DNA of 64,000 bases from assembly GCF_963422355.1 (NCBI RefSeq), contig NC_085092.1:2794666-2858665 (forward strand). Reading direction: 5' to 3'. The notes under the pieces are model-generated. The model worked only from the letters and a program-made list of their open reading frames with translations, made no database searches and had not been told where the DNA came from. Origin of the DNA: Corticium candelabrum. Taxonomy: Eukaryota > Porifera > Homoscleromorpha > Homosclerophorida > Plakinidae. Positions 22,626-36,130 of this stretch are shown piece by piece (position 1 is the stretch's first letter; each line of letters opens with the position of its first letter). A program made the position numbers and the translations under genes.

Positions 22626-23095
22626 CATGAGTGTTTACCTCACGATAAGGGTGTCGGGTGTCATTCCCTGTAGGCGTAGCAAATCTCTAGTGGGCGGGGC
22701 CGAAGGACATTGGACGATACTTCGCTACTTTATCTCTAAAAGGGAAATTTGGCGTAAGTGTCACTCATTAGGGTCCTTGCGTGACCCGCCGCCGCACGTA
22801 CTTACCTGAACTGACATTTTCGAATGCTTCGGGTCGGTTCCAGTGCCTTTGTTAGTCTCGTCTGTTTCACTCGCAGTCAAATTACTGAGGAAAATCACTG
22901 CCAAACGCGTCGACAACGGCTACGTGGGCGTGATGTCGAGATACTAAACACCGGTGATGAAATTTCTATAAACCAGCTGATCGAGTCGTGCCACCCGCGC
23001 GACGCGGGCGGTCTGGTAGGTGTATGGTACTGTACTAGAAAAGTGTTTACTCAAGACAATCTGTGCATTGCCCCGTTGGCCTCCGTCGACTCAGA
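22626..23095 (+). promoter_or_regulatory. SOX gene upstream region with GC box
   Basis: CpG-rich compared with its surroundings. GGGCGG (22692-22697, within TGGGCGGGGCC) is an Sp1/KLF-type GC box. No TATA box is seen. The region must hold the promoter and 5' UTR of the SOX gene because MCPH1 ends 525 bp upstream of its ATG. Confidence 0.45.
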
Positions 23096-24328
23096 ATGAA
23101 ACGTGCCTCCACTAGGAGAGAAACACTCGCAGAAAGACGTCCGGGTTTGCAATTGACAACTAGCGGAGATATTCGTGCGGACTGCAGTTTTATGCCGACC
23201 GACAATGAAACGTTGAGGAGAATGGCCGACATCGAGCCGATGCGACCCTTCGACGAGCTGCCATGCCAGTCACGTTCGGATCCCGATCGAACACGGAGGC
23301 CAATGAATGCATTCATGGTATGGTCAAAGATTGAGAGGAAGAGACTCGCAGGTGAGAATCCCGACCTGCACAACGCGGAGCTCAGCAAAATGCTTGGAAA
23401 ACTTTGGAAACTTTTACCCCAAAGTACGAAAAGGAAATTCGTGGAAGAGGCGGAACAGTTGCGTCTCGTGCATATCCAACAACATCCAGACTACAAATAC
23501 AAACCTAGGCGACGACGGAGTAGTGTGAAGAAAGCGTATAAAAGGATAGCGAGCGAATTGTCTTCACTCTCAGCAGGAGCAGGCGGAGACACACGTGACG
23601 ACACCGCAAACGCTGGTAAAGACTTAGAAGTCGGCAATGATGACGCAAATTCGAGAAAATTGGTCGCCGACAAGGAAGGTTATGTCTATTTCAAGATGTC
23701 CGAGTGCTACACGAAGCAGTTTAAGATATGGCAAATTGAGAAGTTTGGTCACTTGGTGGTAGAGCCGTTGGTTTATTCAGATCTGATGCCTGCCAGGTCC
23801 CAGTCACTATCATGGCCTCTTCTCAGACGTGAGACAGAGTCCGTGTTTGTTACCTCTGGCTCTTCAGGCTCTTCAGAGACACAGTCACCAGGGCCTGTGA
23901 ATTTTTCAAAATTTCAAGGAAGCGCGTTTCCTATTATGAATGCACTTAATTTTACTAGTATGAGTACTGGCCCACCCTGTGGTGGTCAGGTTGATTCATT
24001 TCCTTCATCAGTGAAAACTTTCACTCATAAACAGAGTTCGTCCTTTCTCAGATCTCACTCAGCCTTTCAACCAAGTATTGGATCACCGTTCATTGATACA
24101 AATCTGTGTAGCAACAGTGGATGCATGCTGCCTCCCACTGCACAATATTGGCCGTGTATAGATTCTCTGCATTATGCTCCTACTCCTTCGTTGCAGTCTA
24201 CCGATGCAGCCTTGGAGCAGCTTCTTGAGATGGCATCCAACGTTGCTGTGGACGATGCGCCAGTGGACCCACTGCTTGTTTTCTCAACCAGTGACTTGAA
24301 TACAGAGCCTTGTTCACAGAACATGTAG
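23096..24328 (+). CDS. SOX-family HMG-box transcription factor, E/F-like
   Basis: A sequence-specific minor-groove-binding and DNA-bending nuclear factor of 410 residues in one exon. The HMG box covers residues ~67-138 and begins with the SOX hallmark RPMNAFMVW (68-76), continues with [18 protein letters not shown] (88-105) and FVEEAEQLR, and ends [12 protein letters not shown] (130-141). The [15 protein letters not shown] and KYKPRRR blocks are closest to groups E and F. No group F DxxEFDQYL-type motif and no group E dimerisation domain was recognised, so the subgroup stays open. The Ser/Thr/Pro-rich C-terminal half is a probable transactivation region. The start is the ATG at 23096 (A at -3); the frame is open upstream but only with a GTG, at 23063. 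Stop is TAG. No frame lesions. Confidence 0.93.
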   Translation: MKRASTRRETLAERRPGLQLTTSGDIRADCSFMPTDNETLRRMADIEPMRPFDELPCQSRSDPDRTRRPMNAFMVWSKIERKRLAGENPDLHNAELSKMLGKLWKLLPQSTKRKFVEEAEQLRLVHIQQHPDYKYKPRRRRSSVKKAYKRIASELSSLSAGAGGDTRDDTANAGKDLEVGNDDANSRKLVADKEGYVYFKMSECYTKQFKIWQIEKFGHLVVEPLVYSDLMPARSQSLSWPLLRRETESVFVTSGSSGSSETQSPGPVNFSKFQGSAFPIMNALNFTSMSTGPPCGGQVDSFPSSVKTFTHKQSSSFLRSHSAFQPSIGSPFIDTNLCSNSGCMLPPTAQYWPCIDSLHYAPTPSLQSTDAALEQLLEMASNVAVDDAPVDPLLVFSTSDLNTEPCSQNM

Positions 24329-26221
24329 TAGTTGGTGCTATGAAAGACAACAGGTGTCATTGCAATGTGTAGAACTGGTTGGCTGCAGGTCATGATATCT
24401 ATCATCCATTTTAGATATGAATAATTCAATTTGAAATATTGGAAATATGGTTTTCTCAGAGTCATTTAATAGCCATGGAATAATAGGGACTTATTTACTC
24501 ACCCTGCACTAGACATGTACCCTCATGCGTGACCATTCTAGGGACCTAGTTGGTTTAGTTCCGACAGTAAGGAGTGCATGTAGATGTGTGCCCTTTCCCG
24601 TTACAACCTTGGAGTTAATTGGCACTAAATTGTCCATCAAGTTTGTTTTTCTAAGAAGGAATGGATGTGGTTTGCAATTCCTAACAACAGCACAGGACTA
24701 AATTGATGGAATAGGATGATAGTTGTCTCACTTTTCCACTTACTGCCGTGATTGTGGTTTAATGTTTGTTGACAAACTCTCCAATGTTTAAGCGTCCAAC
24801 ATGCTGACGCATACATATATACAAACGCACTGGCAGCACAGCGCGCCCCTGAAATCACACTTACCATGCTTGTCAAAATGATCCAGTCTGGCAGAGCATG
24901 AGTCATGGCAGTATGTGTAGGTGTCTAGGCAGGCTCGTTAGGATCACACAAGACTGAGTTGTATGTGCAGTTCCAGAAGAGATATCCAACACATTGTCCT
25001 ACAATGTGACGTGGCGGACATTCTAGTTCACAGTAGAAAATGAAGTACACTTTGTTAAGAAGTACACTTTCTTGCACACACATCTTGCGATTGAACACCA
25101 AGAATTGTTTATGTTAGCAAGCTACAGGGGTATGACAGTCTTCGGTATACTGTTACGGTACTTATCTCTAATAGTTATCTTAGCCTGACCCTTCCTTACG
25201 TCATCTTCCGGCGGGGAACCTAGTAAGTTTTCTGAAGTTTGTATTTGCCGTCTGACCGGTAAACGGTCAACTAAAACACCAGATCTGCTTGCCACGCCTT
25301 GCAATCTCTCACACTTGTGACTACTAGTACAAAGCAGATTGTCCGACGTCTCCGGTGAAGAGAACTACGGGATAGTGTATCCAGACTCTATCACTCTCCC
25401 GGAGTTGTCATGCCCGGATCAGAAAGCATGACGCGGCGGTAGGGTCTGGCTACGCGAGACTACTTTGCAGTTCCTACTAAAATTTACAGCCAACGTGAAC
25501 ACGTGAGTCCAGACGTCGGCGGTATGCGTCTTACTCAATCGAGGGAGGCGACAACTGAGTAAGTTCCAGAGGAGATCAGTGCGTTATGAAAATCAGTGAG
25601 TTAGGATGGCATACAAAGGCAAGCCGATCCGGCACAGTTATCTAACGTTGTCAATCCTGCCAACCTAGCTAAATCAAAACGCATGAGTTTTCAAAAAAAT
25701 GTGAGAGAGTTTTATCCACGTCTACAAAAGCGTTAATTAATATCAATATAATTGTTATGTGGCAGGAAGTGTTATATAATAGATAATTATCAAAATTTAA
25801 ATACTTGCATGCCCGCATGGAATTTACAGAGTTTTACATGACCGACTCCTCCCTCATCATGGTTGATTAATATTTTGATATATTTTGACTAAATATAGAA
25901 AAGCCAGATGGGGAGACAGGCTGGTGCACATAAACGTCTAGATTCCATACATTGATATCACGTATGGTTACACAGAACAGGCACACCGGAGCTCAAATAA
26001 ACTGAACATGTGACACCACAGACAATGTTCTATATTAAAAACAAATTCAGCACAACATCTGTCTATTATAACTTTTCAATAATTACATACTCAGCAACAG
26101 CTAATTTTAAGAAATTGTATTACACGAGCTTTTTAGAGAAAGATGTTTTCTTTCACACAGAGAAGCAAATTGCGACCCAGGATCATCTATACTACTTTAC
26201 AGTTCTCTACTATGCATAACC
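24329..26221. other. Intergenic stretch downstream of the SOX gene
   Basis: No gene, TIR pair or recognisable repeat. No canonical AATAAA was located close after the SOX stop; AATAAT at 24478 is a weak candidate. The tract GGGTCTGGCTACGCGAGAC near 25441 looks like a transposon end but no partner was found. Confidence 0.5.
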
Positions 26222-27308
26222 TGTCAAAAATAAGATGTCTTAGGGCTGCTTGATTCTCAAACAACCCGAGATTAGATACAACAATAATTTTAATGAACCA
26301 CATCCTAAAAAACTGGGGCTAGTGCCTACCCTAACCCATAGTAAATTGATGGAGAAGAGAAAGGTGTGGTGGCTACATAAGGCTACCCTTCCAATTATGC
26401 ATGATCTCTTTGTCAACCTTTGAATGTATATTAGCCCTACAATAATTGCGTTTTCTGTATGTTATGGAAAACATGGAGTTATTGCCTCAGTGTTCTGTGA
26501 AATATTATCAGGCCGTGGGAAGCATACCTGGAAACAGTAAGCACAAATGTTGGGTAATTTTGTGGTTGAAAGGTTTTGCCACCAATGATGTAATTAATTA
26601 ATAAAATGGCTATTCCCTAAACCTTTTAATTAAGTTACAATTGAAGTTGGGGGTAACTGCTGTGATTGCAAGTTTTACCACTGAATCTGTGCAAAGTGTG
26701 CTATCACAACACATATTGGACATGCTATGATGACTACAGTAGGGAGATAGCAATTTGTCATTGGGAAAAAGAGGACAAATAAACAAACTGCAAGCACTTT
26801 CCCTGCAGCTATATCATTATGTTTCTAGATAAGCAACTCATCCGGTATCGTATTGTCTTTATATCATGAAGTTGGTGGCTGCACTAATGAAGTCAGCCAC
26901 AAATACTCTGATGCTTTGGTATGAATCATGGGAATCGATCAGTTCAAGAGTTCAAGCCCCTTTCATTCTCCTTTGAGTGGACACTATCTCACCCTTTCTA
27001 GGTAGCTGTATACTAAATTAACTGCTACAACTTTTTATCAGCTAAACCACAGTGCTTGCTGCAGGGCTATGTTACATGATGCCAGATAACATGGGAAGCT
27101 TTTTCCTGCTAATTTATTGGGTTTTTCTACAATATGTCAATTGCAAGATTGTTTTTTGGGAAGAAACTGTGATGGGTCACGTATTATGGGCTACCATAGA
27201 CGCTAGCCCCAGTTTTTGAGGACATGGTTCGTTAAAATTATTATTGTATTTGATCTAGCTGGGGTTGTTTGAGAATCAAGCAGTCTTAAAACATCTTAGT
27301 TTTTGACA
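26222..27308. mobile_element. 1.09-kb element with ~110-bp terminal inverted repeats
   Basis: 26222-26335 and the reverse complement of 27200-27308 align over about 110 bp at close to 90% (blocks TGTCAAAAA, GCTTGATTCTCAAACAACCC, AATAATAATTTTAA, AAAACTGGGGCTAG). The interior has no ORF of note. Target duplications are not clear, so the superfamily is unassigned. Confidence 0.8.
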
Positions 27309-30300
27309 TGTTGCACGTAAGCTGTGAGAGTAAAGTCATAAAGCTGGCACTGCTAACGGTTCCTCGAGGTTGCAAACTGATAGATTTCTGATCGTATTGA
27401 CAACTAGAGAACTGAAGAGTAGCATAGATGATCTTGTGTCACAATTTGCCACTCTCTGTGAAAGACACCTTCCTCTAAATAGCTTGTGTAAACAATTTCT
27501 TAAAGTTAGCTGTCGCTGCGAGTGTAATTATCAAAATTTATAATAGATAGAACCTATAGCTTGTGTTGAAATATAAATTTTTTAATATATAACGTTGTCT
27601 AGACGTCAGATGTTCAGCTTTGTTTATGAGCCCCACTTTGAGACCCATGTGACGTCCTTGGTATATGCAGTTAGTACTCGTTTGGTGAATTGGACAAGAT
27701 AGGTAGCCAGCACTGTGCAACTCAAAGTATAGGATACTACAGAGCGTGTACTTTGTACCTTAACTGGAGTTGCAGATTTACTGTATTGACTTTTTAGACA
27801 CTAGCGCTCCAGGGGAACAGTGAACAGATATTGCCATTACTCAGTATCTGGTTTCATAAACTGTGACATCATTGTGGCAGACATTAAACTCCAATTATTG
27901 CAAAGTAGCACCGCAATGGCCTGGTTTTGTAAATACTACCAATGCAAATGAACAACTGAAGTCTTCTCAAGCACTGATAACAGAGAGAAATCTCACATAA
28001 CATTGCTTGCTTTACAGGAAAGATCTGGCTATAAAGTAGGTTCCTAAGGTACACTGTATCTCATCTGCCTTGTTTATGTTCAGTTGACCAGTACATCAAC
28101 TTAACAGAAGCCAGACTGATCGTTTTTTGGAAGTTGTGTACTCACTGTTGGACACCTGTCAAGCAGATTGATACAAGACAAGAAACGACTAGATTTGAGG
28201 GGTAATAACAGTGTGGTATGCCTAATCCATTTGGCCCAATGGATCATGCAGTATGTTTTTATATGACCACAATGGCCTGTTAGGCTCTCAGCACAGTATC
28301 AACCGGTACCATTATGATCCTTCCCATCTCCTGGTCAGAGATAATCTTGAATCTAAATTAGCACTTTCCCAGTAATGCAACTACTGTGTTGAAGATTTCC
28401 TTACAGCATGTGTAAACATGAAAACATCCATTACTGCATGCTATACTTATGCTTGTTCATGCCAAAGAGAGCACTAATTAAAAAATGATGGAGTCTTGAT
28501 ATTGCCTTCAAATCAGTGGGAATGGCTAACAGCTGTGACAAAGTGTATGTGGTGTAGTAAGTCTTTGCTACAACAATAGTGATCATGACTGGAATGTGAC
28601 AGTTGAGTTGATGTCTAGGCAATGTTCTTGAGCCATGGAGGAACTTAAATGCTTACACTTACACACTGTTTGGAGATATTGCTGGGACACTTTAGAATCG
28701 CAAGAAATGAATATGGAGTCTCGTAGATAAGCTCCTGTTTCCCTGGATGGCCATTGGCCAGTGATTGAAAACGTGGTCACTACTGATAGCAATCGCTCTC
28801 CAAGACAAATGCCAATGTAACACTGCCCAGCATCCACCAGATATTGTGTTGTAAAGCAGGACTGCCACTCCTACGCATTAATTCTTATGTATCTAGCTGA
28901 CTCTAAACGGCACTTCTCAACCCCTACAAATACGTAGAATGTCCTACGCAAATTCACTACTGCAAAATTTCAACGGCCTGGAATAACTAATCAGCTAAAT
29001 TCTGTTGCTAATGTCATTTTGTAATGTTGTGTTGATTTGTGAGTGCATACTAACTAGTATTTATAACACCTTGCATGTGTCTGTGTAGACATCCTCTAAG
29101 AATTTAGTATAGCTACTGAAATCGTACTCTCACTGCATCCTGACTGGCAACTGGAAACCTTGCTAAACATAAACTGATGTTATTTGATATCTTGAGATGA
29201 CATCACATTACATCATTATCATCTATTGTGTAGCAATTAAAAGTTATCCGTGATCATCCATGTAGGGGCATGAAAAGTATGTGTGGGTCTAATAGGCGTG
29301 GTTTAAACATGAGCGTGGGCGTGGTACAAGTCATCCTACGTATTTTTTACTTACAAAAAGGTGTGCCAGCCCTGCAAAAGCTATGTACATGTCATTCACT
29401 CATATGGTGACTTGTAAATTGTTGTACTGAAGTCTAGAAGTCTTAACCACCGTGGTGTTGTGCATTGCATTCAGATATCACTGTTGACATCTGGGGCAAT
29501 GTTTTCCCTCCTAACATCTCCACAGATGATGAAGGCTCAAAGAAGTCTGTGTTGACTGCTTCATTGTCATTTGTGCTTGAGTACACAGTACAGTACATCC
29601 AGATAGTGCACACATCCACAGACCTCTGACCTCACTGGCCAATAATTTCAATTTCAGTCATCAAAGAAGAATTAGGTACACCAATCAGTTGTAATATACA
29701 GGGCTGATATGGATACACAAATACATAGAAACTAAGAGTAACAATTAGTTGCCTGTCATAGCAATGACTTTTCCCATGGAATGAGTTTGAATGTAAGCAG
29801 CAAGTTAATGTACGATGTGCTCACAACTGGTTTGCAAGCTTGTTCAAGGTGAACTGTTAAATCATTGGAGCTCACTTTTGTTTCCTGAATTAGAATAATT
29901 TGCTTCAGGTTGGTCTTTTCATTGTTGGTTCAAAGGATCCATTCTTCCTGCAATAACAGGTACTATTCAGCTGACAATTGGTGTATTGAGAATTGCACTT
30001 GTACTGGATAGGTTCAGCACAGAATTACAACATTTCTCCATGGGTATGCTTGCCGTAAACATTGAATGCTTGTTATTTGCTTCAACGACCGATTGGAGTC
30101 AGAATCCTCCCAAATAAATAGGTGCTTTCTAAATTGGACAAAAATTATAAATTAAATACCAAACTGGAATCAGTCTCTGTAGCTTTTAGTTACATGAAGA
30201 AAACACTACAGTAGATTATGAGGCAAACAACACCAACTCACCATGCACAAATAGGTGCTTCTAGATGTTTCTAGACACTTTCAATGTTCCCAGTGTTTTT

Positions 30301-31858
30301 TAATGCAGGTATGGATCAGTTTTAGCACAAATATTTATATTGGCATGACTACAAAACATTTATAAACTTGATTCCCTTGACTTGTCAGTAATTGGCATCT
30401 GACACCACCTCATTGTAGATGATCAGAATTTCTACACTGTACTGTATTGTTAACACCATGGTTACTATGGTGGGCCTGTTCATGCCAATATGGAGCATCA
30501 CTATAGTACGTTGGTGCTACAAATCCCCATTTGCATTTTACTATGTCATTCATTATCTTTGAATTCTTTTGTAGCATATAGCCATCACTTTGACAATGGA
30601 GAAACAGAGGCTTGACATTGATAGCTACAACGCTTTCTTTTGTCCATTGTCATAGTGAATAATATATGAAGCAGGATCTGCAGTGGTTGCATGAGTCTCT
30701 TGCCTTACACCAACAGCTGTCAGGTTAGGAAGCAATAGTTGTCTATCTTTGGCTGGGCTATCCCAGTAGTCAAATTTTGCACAGTACCATAGACTATATA
30801 GTCTTTCACCAGATCATGAAAGAAAGGTTTACTCAAACTTGGTATATAACAGTGAGATACTGAAACTTCCCTCTTGCAGAAATCGTGGCAGCTACCAGAG
30901 TAATTTATGTTTATAGAGACTAAATGCTTTGACATCCCAGAGGCCATATGGAGTACATGTACATTATGTATTATTAGAGATAGTAGAAGAGATCTGCCTT
31001 GTACACTAGCTGTACTATGATAATGGGTAATGCATATTGCCAATGGACTTCAAGTTGTTTAGAAAGTCAGTGAGCAAAATAACTCTTGTCTATGTCTGTC
31101 TGCCACTGGAATCACTCTAATTTGTATTGTTGTAAACGGATGTGAGTACCATTTGTCTGCTCTCTTTGATAGCTCTATAGATGCCATTATATACGTAATT
31201 AAATTAAATTCTTTCAACCTACCCAGTGCGTTGCATTTTGGCTCTGCAGTAAAATTATACTCATTTTCAACCACTCCTATTACATGAAGATAGTCCTAGC
31301 TCATTGCTAAAATACTTTGACACAATCAGAGTCTACTATTACAAAGCTAGTCAGTTGTTAAACAAGAGAAGCAGGACACCGACAGACAAAGAGTATTAAA
31401 TTTACAAGGTAAGGGGTTGTTGGGCTGATAAGTATGGCAATGTTGCCAGATACTGGGAATAATAAAGATGTTTGTGTAAATTTGTCTCTTAGAAGGCTAT
31501 AGCTGTACATTCCTCTGAAACATCTCAAAAGTACTCAGCTGGCGAGTTCATGTAACTTGGGCATAACAATAAATACTTACCTTTTCACTTGGCAACTTCA
31601 CTACAACCCTTGCTCGTGCTGCAGTTGCTATTGTACTAGACAAGCACGACTGTTGAAACGTCCCTTACTTTTTTCAACAGACATAAATGCACCAGTAGCA
31701 TTCTGACAAATGAGAAGAAATTATGTGCAACACACGCACGCACACACACGTACACACACACCATGCCATGTGTCACGCTGCCCTCATTGAAGAGGGGAGC
31801 TAGGAAGTTTGCTTTTCCCTCGTTTGTAGACGAACAGTAGAGGAACAGTAGTGACGTT
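27309..31858. other. Gene-poor stretch with possible decayed coding relics
   Basis: No gene is supported. On the minus strand at 30720-31043 a 107-codon ORF (with QNLTTGIAQPKIDNY) may be a decayed transposon protein, but the match is too weak to call. The rest shows no TIR pair, microsatellite or motif. Confidence 0.45.
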
Positions 31859-32014
31859 TCAAGTCTCGAGGTCATGCAACTCGTTACATACATGCTGGAA
31901 AGAGTTCCTGTCGACAGTTATGCGGTACCCACGATGACAATTGTGGCGTCTAAAACCAGGTGTGGACTTGAAGCTGCGCAAACATTGTCTACAGTGGAAC
32001 AAGCAGCAAGCCAT
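31859..32014 (-). CDS. Small ORF with one C2H2 zinc finger, in a repeat
   Basis: 51 codons from an ATG at 32014 to TGA, containing FHCRQCLRSFKSTPGFRRHN followed by C, a near-canonical C2H2 finger (CxxC, x12, H, C in place of the last H). The reading frame runs on upstream into the (CA)n tract. The sequence just upstream recurs at 58072-58147, so this belongs to a dispersed repeat family and may not be a host gene. Confidence 0.45.
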   Translation of the reverse strand: MACCLFHCRQCLRSFKSTPGFRRHNCHRGYRITVDRNSFQHVCNELHDLET

Positions 32015-32087
32015 GTTAGTCAAAGCTGGATGCTCAGTTGAGGTGTCTAGATCACGGGTTGGTTCTGACAACACTGTTTGAGTTCTT

Positions 32088-32211
<124 letters not shown>

Positions 32212-32279
32212 TCTAGCTGTTCTGTTGAAAAGCTAGCGTTACACGGTCACCCTTGCTCCTATATAAAATCTTCATGCGT

Positions 32280-32575
32280 CCGCGTGAGTTCTCCCCCCCT
32301 CGTGCGATTCGCATGAAACAGCCGCTTCCGCGTGAGATTATCCTGATGTTCATGCGGAGATGAAGTCTGGATGCGATTCTCATGAGATTCGCATGATGTA
32401 TAGGCTACTCCGCATGATCTTTGCATGAAACGTAAGTCTGTTTGAGCTCCGCACGAGTATTTGAGCTCCGCATGAGTAATTCAGCTCCACGTGAGTATAT
32501 TATTATATTATAATTATATTATCTAATATACTTACTTATTGTGAGTAATTCAGCTCCGCGTGAGTACGTGTATCA
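32280..32575. repeat. Degenerate minisatellite of CGCATGAG / GAGCTCCGCATGAGTA units
   Basis: Short related motifs recur: TTTGAGCTCCGCACGAGTA, TTTGAGCTCCGCATGAGTA, ATTCAGCTCCACGTGAGTA and ATTCAGCTCCGCGTGAGTA at 32450-32575, and shorter GCATGA/GCGTGAG pieces from 32280. It may be part of the 5' LTR region of gypsy-1 or older sequence. Confidence 0.65.
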
Positions 32576-34561
32576 ACTGGATATTCTGAGACAGGTTGCA
32601 TAATAACATACATTATCCGGGGTAGAGCAGTGTTCCCGGATGCGGTAGATTAGTGGCGCGAACACTAAAAACAATCGCAGTGGCTAGAGAGCCAGTATCG
32701 GCCCCGGATACGGAGGACTTGGAGTGCCGGTAATGTGCACGTGACCCATACTCCCGGATTCCTGCTAACGTGCGTCCTGGGTTCATTGTCACATTATCGT
32801 TCGTATTATGTTATGGATGCGGTGACGAAGTGTACGCGCACGCGTTCTTGAACATGCATAGCTAGTCTAGTCGTTTTCAATAGAAGGAGCACCTAGTTTT
32901 GAAGTGTTCATTGCTTGACTACCGAAGCCGAGTCTCACGTAATTTGGATCACACAAAATTGATGCTTCCTCATCCAAGATGTGAAAGCAAACTTGGCAAA
33001 CATAACTGCAATGTTTACGTTTCTGCTTGACAACATCTGTAAGTAGTAGCCAGGCATTATCGGTGAAAAACTTTCGAATTATGTGCAAGTCAACATTGTC
33101 ATCAAGGACTGCATTAGAGATGTTTTCTTGCTAAACTTTGATGTCTGATTCATCGATCAGCGTCTTGGGATTTTGTAGTGCAGCAGCTGCTATATTGTCA
33201 TCAACAAACCATGCTAACATGACTGCAAAGTATGAAAAAGCACCTCGTGAACAAGGCCTTAATTATAAGCAAGTAAATGGACATGTGAATACCTCTTCTT
33301 TCAATGATGTGTGTAATTTAATGAATGGTTGTACTTTTCCTGACTTTGCTTTCTTCTTAGCCGGTAAACCAATCACAGTCAATTCATGGCCTTTTGGACG
33401 GCCACGTTTTCGAAGAATAAGAGGCATTAAAATACCTAGAAACAGTATCATTTGATTTCCTTTCATCCTTAGCAGTGATATTACAGTATTTCAGTGATTA
33501 TGTGCATCAGGGGTATGTGCAGAATAGTCACTCAGTAACATTGTTACAAGTAAGGGTATTTGTTCTGTGAGTACTGTACATTGTTTAGGGAACAGTATGA
33601 TCAAATTCATTGCATTGCCAAATTCAACAGTAGGGTGAAGGCAACTAGGAATATAATATTCTACTTGGACATCTAATTATGCAGGCAAAGCTAGCAGGTA
33701 TCGCAGGTTTTAAGCCCTTTTTTTCACAACGCATGCATGCAAGTTTCACTGATACTGAAACTCCACACTAGCAATGCTTACTTAACAAGTCAAGTCGGCA
33801 TTGCACATACACCACCAAAATTAATCATCTTTTCTAACATGTCATTTAATTCTATTTTTTGATTAAATGGTTACTCTGTAGGTAGTTTCATATACAGTCT
33901 GTTGATATGCTGATTGTTGTGCCTAAAAATTTAGTGTAGAACTAGCTGGCATGGTGCTTGCATTTAGTTGCTTGTGAAACTGTTAGGTACAGAGTCTACT
34001 ATCAGATATGCTGATCACTTAAATTGAATGAGGTTGTAAGTAAGTAAAGTATTCAAATCAATGCAATTAATGCCTCTGGTTAAAACTCACTTTGGAGATT
34101 TTGTAAATTTTGTTTGTCATAGTTAGAGGTAGTTGCTTCGGATGAGAGAGTTTCTGATGGATGAGAGAGTGGTTGTGATTCACTAACTGTAACACTTCTT
34201 GGCTCTGTCAATATAGAAAACTATTCATCAGCGGACACAATGTATTAAACAGCATGAATGTTACTTAGCATTCAACAATAAGAGAAGTGTTTTGAGAACT
34301 TACCCTGAACAATGATATTTTCAGTAGGCGTACATACTGCTTTATTCTTTGCAAAGTTTGTTTTGTCTGATTTTTTAGTGAATGATCATCTGCTGCAACA
34401 CACATAATTGTATGGAACATATTAGCCTAGTTTTTCTTACAATAATGTGGTTTGTTGTCTGTGTCAAGAGAGGTAATATGTTAATGCATACATGTAGGTA
34501 TGTGTGCAGTATGTATGTCTGCACAGTATACAAGTATGCCCGCGTGTAAAGGGCATATATG

Positions 34562-34562
<1 letters not shown>

Positions 34563-34633
<71 letters not shown>
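34563..34633. repeat. (GT)n microsatellite
   Basis: About 35 GT units inside the MULE. Confidence 0.98.
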
Positions 34634-34634
<1 letters not shown>

Positions 34635-35109
34635 CATGCATGTATGTGCCATATTTCCTCAAATATTAACACGTGGTTTACTATTATTTCAACCTAATTA
34701 GCTCCATGGGTGACTATTCAAGCACTTTTTTTACTGTTTTTCAACATCTGGTATTATGCCTTTTCCACTCATTTGTTTTCATTTTTATGTAGATTTATTC
34801 GAATTTCTTTTTATCCACTGACGAAGGTTCTGTTTGTCGACTTTGTATTTTGTTGCCACACATTGTTCAGAGATGATACTCTACTTTCCTTCACAATATT
34901 CAATTTTTCAGATCTCTTTTTCTCTTCGTAGACAGTTCTTGGCAAATGGCAAACTAAACAATGAGTGTGAACAATGTCGGATACCAGTCTTTGGCTCCAA
35001 GGCATGGGTTACTGTTCAAACATGGGTTACTATCATTTCAAACTGATCAGATCCTTCAGTTATATTCGAGTACAGTTTATTATTCAAGGAAATATGGTAT
35101 GTATGTATA

Positions 35110-35385
35110 GGTTATTGTGTAATTAGTATGCTATATGGCTTTTTAAAGCACGAGGGGCATGGTTATCAAGGTCTAAACCCTGCTGCTAGTAAAAGCCATA
35201 TAGCATGCTAATCATATAATAAGTAATTTATACCATGGTTATGTGATGTGTATATGATAAGTGAGAGTGCAATATTAACCGGAACTTCTTGCACACTTGC
35301 CGTACAATATTTCATATACTCCATCTAAATAAGCACTTGTGACTGGTCGCACGTCTTGTGACCATGGTATAAGTGTATACGTATG
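35110..35385 (-). repeat. Dispersed repeat copy with fold-back (partner at 21395-21640)
   Basis: Minus-strand copy of the repeat at 21395. Within it ATTAGTATGCTATATGGCTT (from 35122) pairs with AAGCCATATAGCATGCTAAT (to 35212), giving a stem of about 22 bp with one mismatch and a 46-nt loop. Confidence 0.75.
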
Positions 35386-35733
35386 CATGTATGTATAAAT
35401 GTATGTATGTCTGCGTGTATAAGACACTGTTGGTTCATAAGTTTTGGGTACCATTGGTTGTGTTTGTAACACCATGATTAGATTTCATAGTGTTTTGTGA
35501 GTAGAGTGATTTGTTGTAAATTTTGTACGTTTTTGGTGGAGTCGCACAGACTCTTATAATACAAAGAAAAATGTATGTATCAGTGTTGTGCAATATTTTA
35601 CAATATTGTCTGTTGGTAATATTCTCAGGCTTCATTGTACTACACACATCTCTAATTCAGGCCTTGCTTCCCATAGAGAGCAAGCAGCCACTACATAAAA
35701 GTGTCTCCACTGAAACCAGTGAATCACTATGAT

Positions 35734-35882
35734 GTAGGTAGGTAGGTAGGTAGGTAGGTAGGTAGGTAGGTAGGTAGGTGTAGGTAGGTAGGTAGGTAGG
35801 TGTAGGTAGGTAGGTAGGTGTAGGTAGGTAGGTAGGTGTAGGTAGGTAGGTAGGTGTAGGTAGGTAGGTAGGTGAGTAGGTA
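35734..35882. repeat. (GTAG)n tetranucleotide array with GTGTAG interruptions
   Basis: A run of GTAG units broken by regularly spaced GTGTAG steps, so that the right half forms a higher-order unit of about 18 bp repeated four to five times. Confidence 0.95.
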
Positions 35883-35917
35883 CAGTACCGGCAATAAGTA
35901 AGCTGACAGCGATAGGA

Positions 35918-36130
35918 TACGCTAGGATATGATATGATACCATAAAAGATACCATGTAGGATAGGATAAGATAAAAGATGATACCATACAATTAAGATAA
36001 GATACCATCCATAGGATATACCATACGCAATATGATATATGATACAATTAAAATAAGATACCAGATGGTACGATTGATGATACGCAATACCATACCATAC
36101 GCAATATGATACGATACGATACGATACGCA
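35918..36130. repeat. Degenerate GATAC/GATAAGATACCAT-rich tract
   Basis: About 210 bp made almost entirely of variants of GATACCATA, GATAAGATACC and ATACGCAATA, a decayed simple-sequence array next to the GTAG array. Confidence 0.75.

Noticed and set aside
23063-23095. Start of the SOX protein at 23063
   Set aside because: The codon there is GTG; the first ATG in frame, with A at -3, is 23096. The same applies to GTG at 63558 for the MFSD6-like gene (true ATG 63543).
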